A DNA stretch of 64,000 bases from positions 62,001-126,000 of the forward strand of contig JAKFYI010000003.1 of assembly GCA_021730985.1 (NCBI GenBank). The letters are read 5' to 3'. The translations under genes were made by a program, and so were the position numbers. Below are positions 17,770 to 26,429 of the stretch, one piece after another. The DNA is from Hyphomicrobiales bacterium. Its GTDB lineage: Bacteria; Pseudomonadota; Alphaproteobacteria; Rhizobiales; Xanthobacteraceae. Positions within the stretch are counted from its first letter, which is position 1; each line of letters starts with the position of its first letter. The notes under the pieces are model-generated. The model searched no databases. It saw nothing but the letters and a program-made list of their open reading frames with translations, and was not told the DNA's origin.

Positions 17770-18039
17770 TTAGGCGCCGATGCCCTCGTTCTTCCGCGAG
17801 CCGGAGCGTTCTTTCGGCTTTTCGCCGGCGCGCGACAGGGTCTTGATGGCGAGCGGGCTCATGCCCGACTTCTCACTGATCTCGCGATCCTGCTCTTCCA
17901 GGAATGCGCGGGCCGGTTCGTCTTTTTCGAGGCCGCCGAGCAGTTCGGCGGGAACTCTGCGATTGGAGCGCTGGCTACCGTCTTCGTAGATCACGTCGAA
18001 GAAGACGAATTCACTGCGGCTTCCGGGTCTTCGAGCCAT
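17770..18039 (-). CDS. small conserved hypothetical protein, 89 aa
   Basis: Start at 18039 (MARRPGSRSEFVFFDVIYED) is chosen over longer frames because a GGGGAAC site precedes it and the conserved-looking segment begins there. The protein is charged: an N-terminal strand pair (FVFFDVIYEDGSQRSNRRVP) followed by helices (LLGGLEKDEPARAFLEEQDR) and a basic tail rich in Arg, Lys and Ser. I recall small Rhizobiales proteins of this kind without a known function. No Cys, signal peptide or membrane segment. Confidence 0.7.
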   Translation of the reverse strand: MARRPGSRSEFVFFDVIYEDGSQRSNRRVPAELLGGLEKDEPARAFLEEQDREISEKSGMSPLAIKTLSRAGEKPKERSGSRKNEGIGA

Positions 18040-18115
18040 TGTTGTTCCCCTTGTTCTCGCCGCCGCCAACCCGCGCAGGGTTTGCCCCAGAATTCGCCGC
18101 AACGCAACCGCGCCT

Positions 18116-19165
18116 TTACTCCGGTTTGACGCCGAATATCTGCTCAAATCGTTTCGCATAGGCGAGCCAGACCTGCGGGTTCACGATGCGCGGCGGCCGT
18201 TTGCCGTCCAGCGCCGCGATGATCTGCTCGGCTGCGATGCGGCCCATGTTCTCGCGCGCCTCCTTGGTGACGCCCGCGGTATGCGGGCTTGCCAGCACGT
18301 TGTCGAATTTGAGCAGCGGGTGGTCGGCGGGCGGTGGTTCCTTGTCCCAGACGTCGAGGCCGGCGCCTGCAATGACCTTGTCGCGCAACGCCGCTTCGAG
18401 GGCTGCTTCGTCGTGAATCGAGCCGCGCGCGGTGGTGATGAAGTAGGCGTGCGGCTGCATCATCGCGAACTGCTTGGCGCCGATCATTCCCCGCGAGGTG
18501 TCGTCGAGCGGGCAATTGATCGAGACGAAATCGGACCGTGTGAGCAACTCGTCGAGATCGACCTTGGTGGCGCCGCGGGCTGCGACCTCCTTGTCGTCGA
18601 GCAACGGGTCGCAGGCCAGAACTTCCATGCCGAACAGGGTGCGGCACAGTTCGGCGACGCGGCGTCCGACGTTGCCCAGTCCGACGATGCCGATGGTGCG
18701 GCCCTGCACCTCGCTGCCCATGAAGGCGTTGCGGTTGTGCATGGTGCCCGCCCGCAAGGCGTGGTTGGTCTGCACGATCTGTTTCGAAAGCGCGATCACC
18801 ATCGCCAGCACATGCTGCGCCACCGATGCGGCATTGCCTCCGGTCTGGTTGACCACCAGCACGCCGCGCTCGGTGCAGTCCTTGACGTTGACGGTGTCGT
18901 AGCCCGCGCCGCCGGTCGAAACGATAAGAAGCTTCGGAGTGCGCTCCAGCAGTTCAGCGATGGCGTGGTATTTGCGCGGCACCTCGTCGCGCGCGGAGCT
19001 GATCTGATAGGCGTGGGCCGCGGACAGCACCGGCTGCGCGTCCTTGTCTGCGGTGTCGTTCTCCAGCTTGTCGAGCCGGATCTCCGGGCGGGTCGCAATG
19101 ATCTCGGCGTAGCAGGGGTGCATCAGGAAGCGGACATGGAACAGACGCTTCACGTTCTCGTTCAT
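18116..19165 (-). CDS. D-2-hydroxyacid dehydrogenase (NAD-binding)
   Basis: A 349-residue cytosolic enzyme of the D-isomer-specific 2-hydroxyacid dehydrogenase family (phosphoglycerate dehydrogenase-like). The NAD-binding loop GLGNVG is at 162-167, followed by an acidic residue at the end of the next strand (ACDPLL). The catalytic trio is visible: Arg247 (TTARGS), Glu276 (DKEPPP) and His295 (SPHTAG). The 2-oxoacid substrate is not predictable. It is divergent from the SLT transglycosylase at 19301 across 135 nt, which should carry both promoters. Confidence 0.93.
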   Translation of the reverse strand: MNENVKRLFHVRFLMHPCYAEIIATRPEIRLDKLENDTADKDAQPVLSAAHAYQISSARDEVPRKYHAIAELLERTPKLLIVSTGGAGYDTVNVKDCTERGVLVVNQTGGNAASVAQHVLAMVIALSKQIVQTNHALRAGTMHNRNAFMGSEVQGRTIGIVGLGNVGRRVAELCRTLFGMEVLACDPLLDDKEVAARGATKVDLDELLTRSDFVSINCPLDDTSRGMIGAKQFAMMQPHAYFITTARGSIHDEAALEAALRDKVIAGAGLDVWDKEPPPADHPLLKFDNVLASPHTAGVTKEARENMGRIAAEQIIAALDGKRPPRIVNPQVWLAYAKRFEQIFGVKPE

Positions 19166-19300
19166 CGCAGGACATCCTTGGCGGGCTGGATCGGCGGGCG
19201 GGGGCGTTTTCTAGCATGTTTCAGGCCGCATTTTCGCCCGAGCCGCGCCGGATTTTTGATTTTACTTGAGCGCCGTTCGGGGGTCCGTTATCTGGAGCGC

Positions 19301-20236
19301 ATGATGTTTCGAGCTTTTCCCATTGCCATCGCTGCCTCCCTTGTTCTGCTCCCGGCCCTCGCGGGACAGGGCGCCAGTGCGAGCGAGCACGATCAACTCG
19401 TGGCCAAGCACGCCGCCGCGTATGGCGTGCCCGAGGCGCTGGTGCGCCGCGTCATCCACATCGAGAGCAAGGGCAACCCTCGCGTTGTCAGCAAGGGCAA
19501 TTACGGGCTGATGCAGATCCGCCTTGGGACCGCGAAGGCAATGGGCTACAGCGGCGACGCCGAGGGCCTGCTCGATGCCGACACCAACATGACTTATGCG
19601 GTGCGCTATCTGGCCGGCGCCTACCGCGCCGCCGGCGGCAACTCCGAGCAGGCGATCCGCAACTATCAGCGCGGCTACTACGACCGGGCGAAGGCCCAGG
19701 GTTTCTCGCCCTATTCGCCGATCGTGGCCACGCAACAAGCGGCGGCGCCGGATCCCGCGATGGTCAAAGAGGTCGAGCAGCGCCGTGAGGTTGCCGACCA
19801 GCAGCGCCAGGCGGCCGATCAGCAACGCGCGGCGGCGGAACAACTGCGTCAGGCCGCGCTGCAATCGCGCATCGAGCAGCAGAAGTCGGCGGAAGCGGCG
19901 CGGGTAGCGCAGCGCGAAGCGATGCTGCTGGAAAGAGCCGAGCGCAAGAGCGCGGCGGAGCAGCAGCGCAGCGCGCAACGGCAGGCTGCGCTTCAACAGC
20001 AGGCCGACCGCGAGCAGGCGCGCCAGCAGCAGCGGATCGATCGTGAGCAGGCCAAGGAGCGACGGATCGAGCAGCCGGAGCAGCCATCGGCGCAGTCCGT
20101 TCCAACGGCAGCGCCGGTCGCCGCCGCGCGCCCGGCACGCAGCGCCGCGGCGCCGGCCCAAGCCTGGTACAATCCGATGCGCTACTTCAACCATCCGACG
20201 CACAAGACGAATCCCTACAAGCCGGCGGAGCGCTGA
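19301..20236 (+). CDS. SLT-domain lytic transglycosylase with Gln/Ala-rich coiled-coil tail
   Basis: A 311-residue exported protein. The start at 19301 has GGAG 6 nt upstream and opens a signal peptide (MMFRAFPIAIAASLVLLPAL, cleavage near ASA-SEH). The Slt domain covers about residues 30-145: catalytic Glu55 (HIESKGNP), GLMQIR, and AIRNYQRGYYDRA. Residues 150-265 are a highly charged, Gln- and Ala-rich helical repeat (QQR-QAADQQRAAAEQ type), a probable long coiled coil. A Pro/Ala segment and a Pro/Tyr-rich end (WYNPMRYFNHP) follow. The coiled coil might span the periplasm or join a partner. It converges on the SnoaL-like gene with a 6-nt gap. Confidence 0.93.
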   Translation: MMFRAFPIAIAASLVLLPALAGQGASASEHDQLVAKHAAAYGVPEALVRRVIHIESKGNPRVVSKGNYGLMQIRLGTAKAMGYSGDAEGLLDADTNMTYAVRYLAGAYRAAGGNSEQAIRNYQRGYYDRAKAQGFSPYSPIVATQQAAAPDPAMVKEVEQRREVADQQRQAADQQRAAAEQLRQAALQSRIEQQKSAEAARVAQREAMLLERAERKSAAEQQRSAQRQAALQQQADREQARQQQRIDREQAKERRIEQPEQPSAQSVPTAAPVAAARPARSAAAPAQAWYNPMRYFNHPTHKTNPYKPAER

Positions 20237-20242
20237 GCGCGC

Positions 20243-20761
20243 TCAGTCCACCGGCGCGTAGGATTTGATGGCGTTGCGCAGCACCTCGCGCGCCGGCTCC
20301 GAGCCATCGAGCGGCCGCAGCGTGCGGCGCTTGATCCGCCAGCCCTGCGGCGTGCGCACCAGATCCCAGCGGTTGGCGCCGACCCGATGGATGCGAAAGC
20401 CCTTGCTGACGCCGTGGTTAGGCACCTCGTGCGGCTCGGCGGTCGGATGCGGCGTGAGGATCTGCAGATAGGACGTCACCGTCGCGCGGTCGCCGTCGAT
20501 CTCGATCACCGGCAGGCCACAGAAATGCGCGAGCCCGCCAGCGATCGCCGCCTGATGACCGGGCGTCTTCAGCATTGCGCCGGCGGCGTCGCTGCCGTCC
20601 GCGGTCTTGCCGCCGCCGAGATCGATGGTGCCGTCCGGCGTGTAGGCATTGCGGGCGAAATAGTCCGCGCCGGTGTCGGCGCTGGGCGGATGGCTGGCGA
20701 TCAGGTTCAGGATTTCGAGCCGGTCCTCGATGGCGCGCAGCCGCTGTTCGATGTCGGGCAT
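20243..20761 (-). CDS. SnoaL/NTF2-like fold protein
   Basis: A 172-residue single-domain protein starting MPDIEQRLRAIEDRLEILNL, the long N-terminal helix typical of bacterial SnoaL_4-type proteins. YTPDGTIDLGGG, GLPVIEIDGDRATVTSYLQI and WDLVRTPQGWRIKRRTLRP are the strands of the cone. Such proteins are isomerases, dehydratases, ring-hydroxylase small subunits or binding proteins; no specific active-site set is recognised here. No operon partner is visible. Confidence 0.85.
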   Translation of the reverse strand: MPDIEQRLRAIEDRLEILNLIASHPPSADTGADYFARNAYTPDGTIDLGGGKTADGSDAAGAMLKTPGHQAAIAGGLAHFCGLPVIEIDGDRATVTSYLQILTPHPTAEPHEVPNHGVSKGFRIHRVGANRWDLVRTPQGWRIKRRTLRPLDGSEPAREVLRNAIKSYAPVD

Positions 20762-20795
20762 GTCTCTCTCCTTGTCCGGGGAGAGACTGCGGCCG

Positions 20796-21905
20796 TCACA
20801 CCACGACCGTCAAACGCTTTGCGGCCCGCGTCACCCCGGTATAGAGCCAGCGCTGGCGGCTCTCCTGGAACGCGAAGGACTCGTCGAACAGCACCACGTC
20901 ATCCCATTGCGAGCCTTGCGCCTTGTGGACGGTGAGGACGTAGCCGTAGTCGAATTCGTCGAAGCGCTTGCGCAGCGGCCACTCGAGCTGGTCGATGGTG
21001 CCGTCGAAGCATTCCGGCCGCACCGAGACCTTGATCGCCTTGGCGCCCGCGTCATCGTCGGGCTGTAGCCGCATCTTGATGATGTCGCGCCGCGTGGTCG
21101 GTCCTTCCTTAACGGTCCAGAGCGCGCCGTTGAGCAAGCCCTTGCGCCGGTTGTTGCGAAGGCACACCAGCTTGTCGCCGGCAGCGGGCAGGAGATTTGT
21201 AAAGCCGCGACGCTCGCGCATCCGCGCATTGTAGGAGCGCCGTGTGGCGTTGCGGCCGACCAAGACCTGATCGGCGTCGAGCACACGTTGCGGATCGAGG
21301 TAGGCTTTTTCGACGACCTGGGTTTCGCCGTAGCGGCCGGGCTCCAGTTCGCGTCCTTCGCGCACGTCCATCGACAGCCGCACGATCGGATCGTCCTGGG
21401 CCTGCCGGTGCACCTCGGTGAGCATGGCGTCGGGTTCGGCGTCGGTGAAAAATCCGCCGCCCTGGATCGGCGGTAGTTGCGCCGGATCGCCGAGCACCAG
21501 AAGCGGGACCTGGAACGACATCAGGTCGCGGCCAAGTTCCGGATCGACCATCGAGCATTCGTCGATCACGATCAGCTTGGCCTTGGAGGCCGGCGCCTCG
21601 TCCCAGAGATCGAAGCTTGGCGTTCCCTCGCCGCTGTCGCGGGCCTTGTAGATCAGGCTGTGGATGGTCGATGCGCGATCGCAGCCCTTGCTGCGCATAA
21701 CGTGCGCGGCCTTGCCGGTGAACGCCGCGAACAGAACTTTGCCGTCGAAATCCTCAGCCAGATGCTTGGCGAGCGTGGTCTTGCCGGTGCCGGCATAGCC
21801 AAACAGCCGGAACACCAGTGGCGTGCCGTTGCGGCCGGGCTTGGCCTTGAGCCAGTCGGCCACCGCCTTGAGGGCGGCGTCCTGATGCGGAGAGAAAATG
21901 GTCAT
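20796..21905 (-). CDS. RecD-like ATP-dependent DNA helicase (superfamily 1)
   Basis: A 369-residue SF1B helicase. Motifs in order: Q-region SPHQDAALKAV, Walker A GYAGTGKT (36-43), AFTGKAAHVM, Walker B LIVIDECSMVD, motif III GDPAQLPP, TEVHRQAQDDP, and near the C-terminus the UvrD_C_2 words GYVLTVHKAQGSQWDDV and YTGVTRA. It is short for RecD2 and lacks its N-terminal domains; phage Dda-like and stand-alone RecD-like helicases have this size. A role in repair or in processing stalled forks is inference. Start at 21905 is chosen as the first residues before the Q motif; the ATG at 21965 lacks support. Confidence 0.93.
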   Translation of the reverse strand: MTIFSPHQDAALKAVADWLKAKPGRNGTPLVFRLFGYAGTGKTTLAKHLAEDFDGKVLFAAFTGKAAHVMRSKGCDRASTIHSLIYKARDSGEGTPSFDLWDEAPASKAKLIVIDECSMVDPELGRDLMSFQVPLLVLGDPAQLPPIQGGGFFTDAEPDAMLTEVHRQAQDDPIVRLSMDVREGRELEPGRYGETQVVEKAYLDPQRVLDADQVLVGRNATRRSYNARMRERRGFTNLLPAAGDKLVCLRNNRRKGLLNGALWTVKEGPTTRRDIIKMRLQPDDDAGAKAIKVSVRPECFDGTIDQLEWPLRKRFDEFDYGYVLTVHKAQGSQWDDVVLFDESFAFQESRQRWLYTGVTRAAKRLTVVV

Positions 21906-21975
21906 GGAATGTGGTGCTGGCCCATTGCGGGCCGCGACCATAGACGCAGAACAAATATAGAACAAGCCCTGGCGT

Positions 21976-22368
21976 TTAGGCCACGTCCTGGTCCGAGCCC
22001 GCGTCGGTCTTGAGCCGCCGCAGCATGCGCTTCATGGCGGCAAGTTCGGTTTCAAGCCGTTCGACCCGTGCGGCGAGATCCAGCCCCTCGGACGATGAAT
22101 CGGCCGGCTGGGCCGCGGACGCCTGGGCGAAGGAGACACCCATTTCCTGGGCGTGGCGCCAGATGACGTGGGCGCGGAAGGTCTGCTCCTTCTGGGGAAT
22201 GTAGACGTCGATCACGTCCGGCGTGGTGACGGCGTCCGAGCACACCAGGCGCGCGCCAAACGTGGTGATGTCGCGGATCAGGCAATCGGCCGAGTTACGG
22301 CCGTTGTTGAATTGGATGCTTCCGCGCAAGAAGCTCTTTTGACGTGCGGCCCTGCGGCGCTCCTTCAT
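21976..22368 (-). CDS. PilZ domain protein with C-terminal coiled coil
   Basis: A 130-residue protein. The PilZ beta-barrel covers residues 1-90: the basic start R5-x3-R9 (RRAAR) and DITTFGAR (33-40) occupy the cyclic-di-GMP motif positions, with Thr where Ser is usual in (D/N)xSxxG. AHVIWRHAQEMGVSF is the last strand set. Residues 95-122 form a predicted coiled coil (LAARVERLETELAAMKRMLR). It may sense c-di-GMP and bind a partner through the coil. Start at 22368 has GGAGAG upstream. The helicase gene lies 70 nt downstream on the same strand. Confidence 0.85.
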   Translation of the reverse strand: MKERRRAARQKSFLRGSIQFNNGRNSADCLIRDITTFGARLVCSDAVTTPDVIDVYIPQKEQTFRAHVIWRHAQEMGVSFAQASAAQPADSSSEGLDLAARVERLETELAAMKRMLRRLKTDAGSDQDVA

Positions 22369-22489
22369 GACGCTCTCCCGGCGATACCCCTGACAACGTA
22401 TCGGCACGCTGGAATCTATCGCGCGGGATTGAAGGATTGCTTCCAACAAACGCTGAAAATCCGCCGGAAGCGGTTAAGCAACCAGAAAG

Positions 22490-22522
22490 CATGAAGGCCG
22501 GCGTTTGGCACCGGCCTTCATG
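22490..22522 (-). terminator. Perfect 12-bp hairpin downstream of the cupin gene
   Basis: CATGAAGGCCGG and CCGGCCTTCATG flank a 9-nt loop. It begins 28 nt past the cupin stop; on the minus strand the stem is followed by CTTTCT, a weak U tract. It probably ends the cupin transcript. Confidence 0.6.
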
Positions 22523-22549
22523 GTCGCGTGGCGCTTCGGCCGCTAGCTT

Positions 22550-22972
22550 TCAATAGCCCGGCGGATTCTTCTTGTAGTACGCGGCGTCATCCGGGCTCTG
22601 CTTGAACTCCGGATTGGTCGGCCATTCGAGATGCCGTGACAGCATGTCGGTGCCGTGGCGGACGCGAAACAGCAGCGAGCGTTTCGATCCGTTGATGTAC
22701 TCGTGCACTTCGCCCGGCGGATGCACGCAGAACGAGCCGGGCACCACATCGACCGTGCCGGTGGGGGTGCGCATCTTGCCGCCGCCGGAGAAGCAGAAAT
22801 AGATCTCGGTGCAATGCGGATGGCAGTGGTGCGGGCTGATTTGTCCCGGCTCCCAGCAGGCGACGGTGTAGTCGCCGGCCTGGCCGCCGCCGACGTCGAG
22901 CTCTGCCAGCACCTTTTCGACGTGCTTGTTGAGATCCCACTGCTGCTCTTGGTTGATGTCGAAGACGTGCAT
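22550..22972 (-). CDS. cupin domain protein
   Basis: A 140-residue single-domain cupin. Motif 1 reads PHHCHPHCTEIYFCFSGGG with metal-ligand candidates His49, His51 and Glu56; motif 2 PGSFCVHPPGEVHEYING carries His90. A metal-dependent dioxygenase, isomerase or sensor role is possible; the ligand is unknown. It is divergent from the decarboxylase-type amidohydrolase at 23094 and the two may be controlled together. The start is followed upstream by GGAGGAAAGC, a strong ribosome site. Confidence 0.88.
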   Translation of the reverse strand: MHVFDINQEQQWDLNKHVEKVLAELDVGGGQAGDYTVACWEPGQISPHHCHPHCTEIYFCFSGGGKMRTPTGTVDVVPGSFCVHPPGEVHEYINGSKRSLLFRVRHGTDMLSRHLEWPTNPEFKQSPDDAAYYKKNPPGY

Positions 22973-23093
22973 GCTTTCCTCCCGGTCCTGCCGATGCTGG
23001 CGTTGGGGCCATTATGCCGGGCGTTCGGGCCTTCCTCTACTCCCGTGCCCCTGATACCAACGGCCTGAAAAACTGAGGTTTTGGGGAGGACCG

Positions 23094-24062
23094 ATGTTCA
23101 AGAAGCCGAATTGCCCGGTGATCGCGATCGAGGAGCACTACTGGGACGCCGAACTGGCCAAGACCTTCACCGGCGTGGAGGCGGCGCGGCCCGGCCCGCA
23201 GTCCGAGCGGCTGCACGATCTCGGCGCGCTGCGCCTCAAGGAGATGGACGAGGCGGGCATCGACGTTCAGGTGATCTCGCATGGCGCGCCCTCAGCGCAG
23301 AAGCTCACCGGCGACGGCGCGGTGGCGCTGGTGCAGCGCGTCAACGACCGGCTCGCCGCCGCCTGCTCAGCCAACCCGAAGCGCTTCCTCGGCTTTGCCG
23401 CGCTGCCGACCTCCGACCCGAAGGCTGCGGCCGACGAGCTGGAGCGCTGCGTCACCAAGCACGGCTTCAAGGGTGCGATGCTGCACGGCCTCGCCAACAA
23501 CGTGTTCCTCGACGACAAGCGGTTCTGGCCGATCTACGAGCGCGCCGAGAAGCTCGACGTCCCGATCTATTTCCATCCGGGCCTGCCGCACGCCGATGTG
23601 ATGGCCGCCTACTACAACGACTACGCCAAGGAATTCCCGATGGTGGTGCGCGCCGCCTGGGGCTACACGGTGGAGACCGCGACCACCGCGATCCGCATGG
23701 TGCTGTCCGGCGTGTTCGAGAAGCACCCGAAGCTCAAGGTGATCATCGGCCATCTCGGCGAGACCCTGCCGTTCCTGGTATGGCGCGTCGATCACGCCAT
23801 CGCGCGGCCGGGCGCCGCGCGACAGATCAGCTTTCGCGATGTGTGGTGCAACAACTTCTGGATCACCACCAGCGGCAATTTCTCGAATCCGGCGCTGATG
23901 TGCTGCGTCCAGGAGATGGGCGTCGACCGCATCCTGTTCTCGGTGGACTGGCCGTTCGTGGCAAATCCGCCCGGCGTGGACTGGATGAAGGGCGTGCCGC
24001 TATGCGACGAGGATAAGGCCAAGATATTGAGCGGCAACGCCAAGCGGCTGCTGCGGATATAA
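23094..24062 (+). CDS. amidohydrolase-2 family, ACMSD / gamma-resorcylate decarboxylase-like
   Basis: A 322-residue cytosolic TIM-barrel enzyme. The metal-binding start is IEEHY (E-x-H) rather than H-x-H, as in gamma-resorcylate decarboxylases. The other ligand or catalytic residues are in IYFHPG, IIGHLGE and FSVDWPF (the final metal-binding Asp). This set indicates a metal-dependent non-oxidative decarboxylase or hydratase of an aromatic or related acid rather than a hydrolase. GGGGAGGA sits just upstream of the ATG. It is single, with the divergent cupin on one side and a tRNA on the other. Confidence 0.9.
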   Translation: MFKKPNCPVIAIEEHYWDAELAKTFTGVEAARPGPQSERLHDLGALRLKEMDEAGIDVQVISHGAPSAQKLTGDGAVALVQRVNDRLAAACSANPKRFLGFAALPTSDPKAAADELERCVTKHGFKGAMLHGLANNVFLDDKRFWPIYERAEKLDVPIYFHPGLPHADVMAAYYNDYAKEFPMVVRAAWGYTVETATTAIRMVLSGVFEKHPKLKVIIGHLGETLPFLVWRVDHAIARPGAARQISFRDVWCNNFWITTSGNFSNPALMCCVQEMGVDRILFSVDWPFVANPPGVDWMKGVPLCDEDKAKILSGNAKRLLRI

Positions 24063-24118
24063 TGTCGGTGTCGCCGCGGGATGCTATATCCTGCGCACGC
24101 GCCGGCGCGGTGAGCGTA

Positions 24119-24194
24119 GGGCCTGTAGCTCAATGGTTAGAGCCGACCGCTCATAACGGTCTGGTTGCAGGTTCGAGTCCTGCCGGGCCCACCA
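24119..24194 (+). tRNA. tRNA with CAU anticodon (elongator Met, or Ile2 read via lysidine)
   Basis: GGGCCTG pairs with CGGGCCC in the acceptor stem. GCTC/GAGC forms the D stem, GACCG/CGGTC the anticodon stem around CTCATAA, and GCAGG-TTCGAGT-CCTGC the T arm. CCA is encoded. The three G-C pairs of an initiator anticodon stem are absent and position 1-72 is paired, so it is not the initiator. The identity choice between Met and Ile2 needs the tilS recognition pattern. Confidence 0.93.
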
Positions 24195-24233
24195 CTCGTT
24201 GTTTTCGTGGCTGACCGATAAACTGACGGCCGC

Positions 24234-25115
24234 TCAGCGCCGGAGTTGAAACGATATCAGCGCGGCCAGCATGATGGCACCGCCGACGGCCTGGATCGGC
24301 GTGATGACCTCGCCGAGCACGGGCGCGCTGAGCAGCGTCGAGATCAGCGGCTCCAGATACATGATCAGCGCGGTGCGAAATGGCCCGATGCGTTTGATCG
24401 ACACGAACAGCGCCAGAACGGAAATCAATGTTCCGACGCTGACCGCCATCATGGCGGCCCAGCCGAGCGCGGAATGCGGCGGCTGCCAGTTCCAGGTCAA
24501 CAGCGCTGCCAGCGCCAGCACCGCCGTTGACGACAGCATCAGGTACCAGGTCGTGAGCTGCGAATCGGAATCCTGCAGTTTTGCGCGCGTCACCAGCAGG
24601 ATCGTGGTGCGGCAGACCGCGGCGCCCACTGCGAAGGCGAGGCCGGACAGCGCGATGGTCTGCGGATGGGCGCCGATCATCAACGCAAGGCCCAGGAAAG
24701 CCGCCAACGCCGCAAGCGCGCCGCGCCATCCGATCCGGTCGATGCCCAATAGTCCGCCGGCGATGCCGGTGAACAGCGGATAGACAAAGTAGGTCAACAC
24801 CGCGATCGGCACCGTGACGATGGAGATGGCGGCAAACAACCCGAACACCACGCCTGCGAACAGGATGCCGAGACCGAGCGCGATGGCGCGGGCGCGCGGC
24901 GTATGCGGTGGCGGCGCGGCGCCGATCCGCAGCCAGACGAACATCAATGCGACGCCGACCAGGCCGCGAAACAGCGACAGCGTGAGCACGTCCGCGCCCT
25001 CCGCCAGCACGATCTTGCTCAGCACGTTGCAGAGCGCGAACGAACCCGCCGCGATGATTCCGGGCCAGAGGCCGGAGAGCCGGGCCGGTGCGGCAAGCGG
25101 AGGCGAAACGGTCAC
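24234..25115 (-). CDS. EamA/DMT-family transporter, 10 membrane helices
   Basis: A 293-residue inner-membrane protein made of two five-helix EamA repeats (for example GIIAAGSFALCNVLSKIVLA in the first, and AVGAAVCRTTILLVTRAKLQ, then LYLEPLISTLLSAPVLGE-type LMYLEPLIS, in the second). Drug/metabolite transporters of this kind export amino acids, nucleosides or other small metabolites by proton coupling; the substrate is unknown. The start is GTG at 25115. It lies upstream-adjacent on the same strand to the FAD monooxygenase (52 nt), so the two may form an operon. Confidence 0.9.
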   Translation of the reverse strand: MTVSPPLAAPARLSGLWPGIIAAGSFALCNVLSKIVLAEGADVLTLSLFRGLVGVALMFVWLRIGAAPPPHTPRARAIALGLGILFAGVVFGLFAAISIVTVPIAVLTYFVYPLFTGIAGGLLGIDRIGWRGALAALAAFLGLALMIGAHPQTIALSGLAFAVGAAVCRTTILLVTRAKLQDSDSQLTTWYLMLSSTAVLALAALLTWNWQPPHSALGWAAMMAVSVGTLISVLALFVSIKRIGPFRTALIMYLEPLISTLLSAPVLGEVITPIQAVGGAIMLAALISFQLRR

Positions 25116-25167
25116 GATGAAAAATCTCGTTGCTGGTTCAGCAGAAGGGCGGGACGGCGCGGGATTG

Positions 25168-26325
25168 CTAGATCGGACTGTTCAAGATTCTGTCGCTGGC
25201 CGCGATGCGGGCCGAGGCGTTCATCGCAAGCTCGGCGCGCGCGACTTCCATCTGTTCGGCGGTGCGGACCGATTGTTCATCGTCGAGCCATTGGCGGGAG
25301 AACGTATACACGAATGCACACCGGGCGTAGCGATCCCGGGAATAGCGCATCAAGCCTTCGGCCAGTGGGGTGTCGTTCCGTAGCACCTCGCGCGCCAGCA
25401 CGTAGCCGTCCTCGGCCGCCATTGCAGCGCCTTGGGTGAGATGCGGCGGAAACGTGTGCGCGGCATCGCCGCCGATCACGACGCGTCCACGATGCCAGGG
25501 CCACGGCATTAGCAGCGGCTCCATCGGGCTATACACAATGTCCGAGTTGGCATCGAGCGATGCGCTGACCTCGGCGACATAGCCGCCGTATTGCGAGAGG
25601 CGTTCCCGGAACAGATCGGGCAGATCCTTCTCGGCGAACCACGCGTCGGGCGCTTCGGGCCGGATATGAAAAACGTACATCAGGTCGTTGTTGAGCGGCA
25701 TGCCGCCGGTCTTGCTGCCGATGCCCTGCAGGAATTCCATGCCGCGCACGTAGTCCGGCCGCGGCGCCTGGACGCGCCACGCGCCGTAGCCGGAGGGGCG
25801 CGGCACGAACGCGGTGCCCACCAGATGGGGCCTCGTGGTCGAGCGGATTCCGTCGAAGCCCGCCAGCAGATCGAACGTGTCGCTTTCGCCGTTGGAGAAC
25901 TGGACGCTCACCTTGTCCGGCTCGTCCTGGATTTTGGCGGCCGTCACGCCGAGGCGGACCTCGACGCCCGCCTGTTCGGCCGCTCGCAGCAGGATGCGGT
26001 GCAGATCAAGCCGCGACAGCGCGCAGAAGGCTGGCAGCGTCTCGTCGCCCAACAGGAAGACGTGTTCGGCGATCAGCTTCCGGCTGGCGTCGAAAATATG
26101 CATGCGGTCGTAGGAGAATCCCGTCTGAAGGATTTCGTCGAGAAATCCGAGCGACTGATAGACGCGCAGTGCATTGGCCGGTTGGCCGAGGCCCACGCCT
26201 GGAATGTCGAACGACGGCTGCCTTTCGATCAGCACGACGTCCACGCCGCGCTGCGCGAACGATGTCGCAGCCGTCAAGCCTCCCACGCCTCCGCCAACGA
26301 TCAACACGCGCCGCACGCCACCCAT
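25168..26325 (-). CDS. FAD-dependent aromatic-ring monooxygenase (PHBH-fold)
   Basis: A 385-residue group A flavin monooxygenase. The dinucleotide motif is LIVGGGVGGLTAA with the ribose-binding Glu in VLIERQ. The DG motif is GFDGIRST and the second FAD motif GDAAHTFPPHLTQGA. Members hydroxylate an aromatic or N-heteroaromatic ring with NAD(P)H and O2. Its divergent neighbours (AA_synth protein and an enamidase-like amidohydrolase) make a pyridine- or lactam-type substrate plausible, but this is inference. The 104-nt gap to the next gene holds divergent promoters. Confidence 0.92.
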   Translation of the reverse strand: MGGVRRVLIVGGGVGGLTAATSFAQRGVDVVLIERQPSFDIPGVGLGQPANALRVYQSLGFLDEILQTGFSYDRMHIFDASRKLIAEHVFLLGDETLPAFCALSRLDLHRILLRAAEQAGVEVRLGVTAAKIQDEPDKVSVQFSNGESDTFDLLAGFDGIRSTTRPHLVGTAFVPRPSGYGAWRVQAPRPDYVRGMEFLQGIGSKTGGMPLNNDLMYVFHIRPEAPDAWFAEKDLPDLFRERLSQYGGYVAEVSASLDANSDIVYSPMEPLLMPWPWHRGRVVIGGDAAHTFPPHLTQGAAMAAEDGYVLAREVLRNDTPLAEGLMRYSRDRYARCAFVYTFSRQWLDDEQSVRTAEQMEVARAELAMNASARIAASDRILNSPI

Positions 26326-26429
26326 CGTCAGACCTTGTTGTTATTGCCGCAGAGATTCGTTCTAGTAGGCATTCAGCATACAATGTCTCGTCGCCGGGGC
26401 CAGAGCCGCCCGCTGTCAGGAGAGGCTGG

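Noticed and set aside
16093..18129. Plus-strand frame of 678 aa through 16130-18039
   Set aside because: It crosses several supported genes in other frames and lacks recognisable domains.
24119..24233. tRNA-linked integrative element
   Set aside because: No integrase, no duplicated 3' tRNA end and no composition break beside the tRNA were seen.
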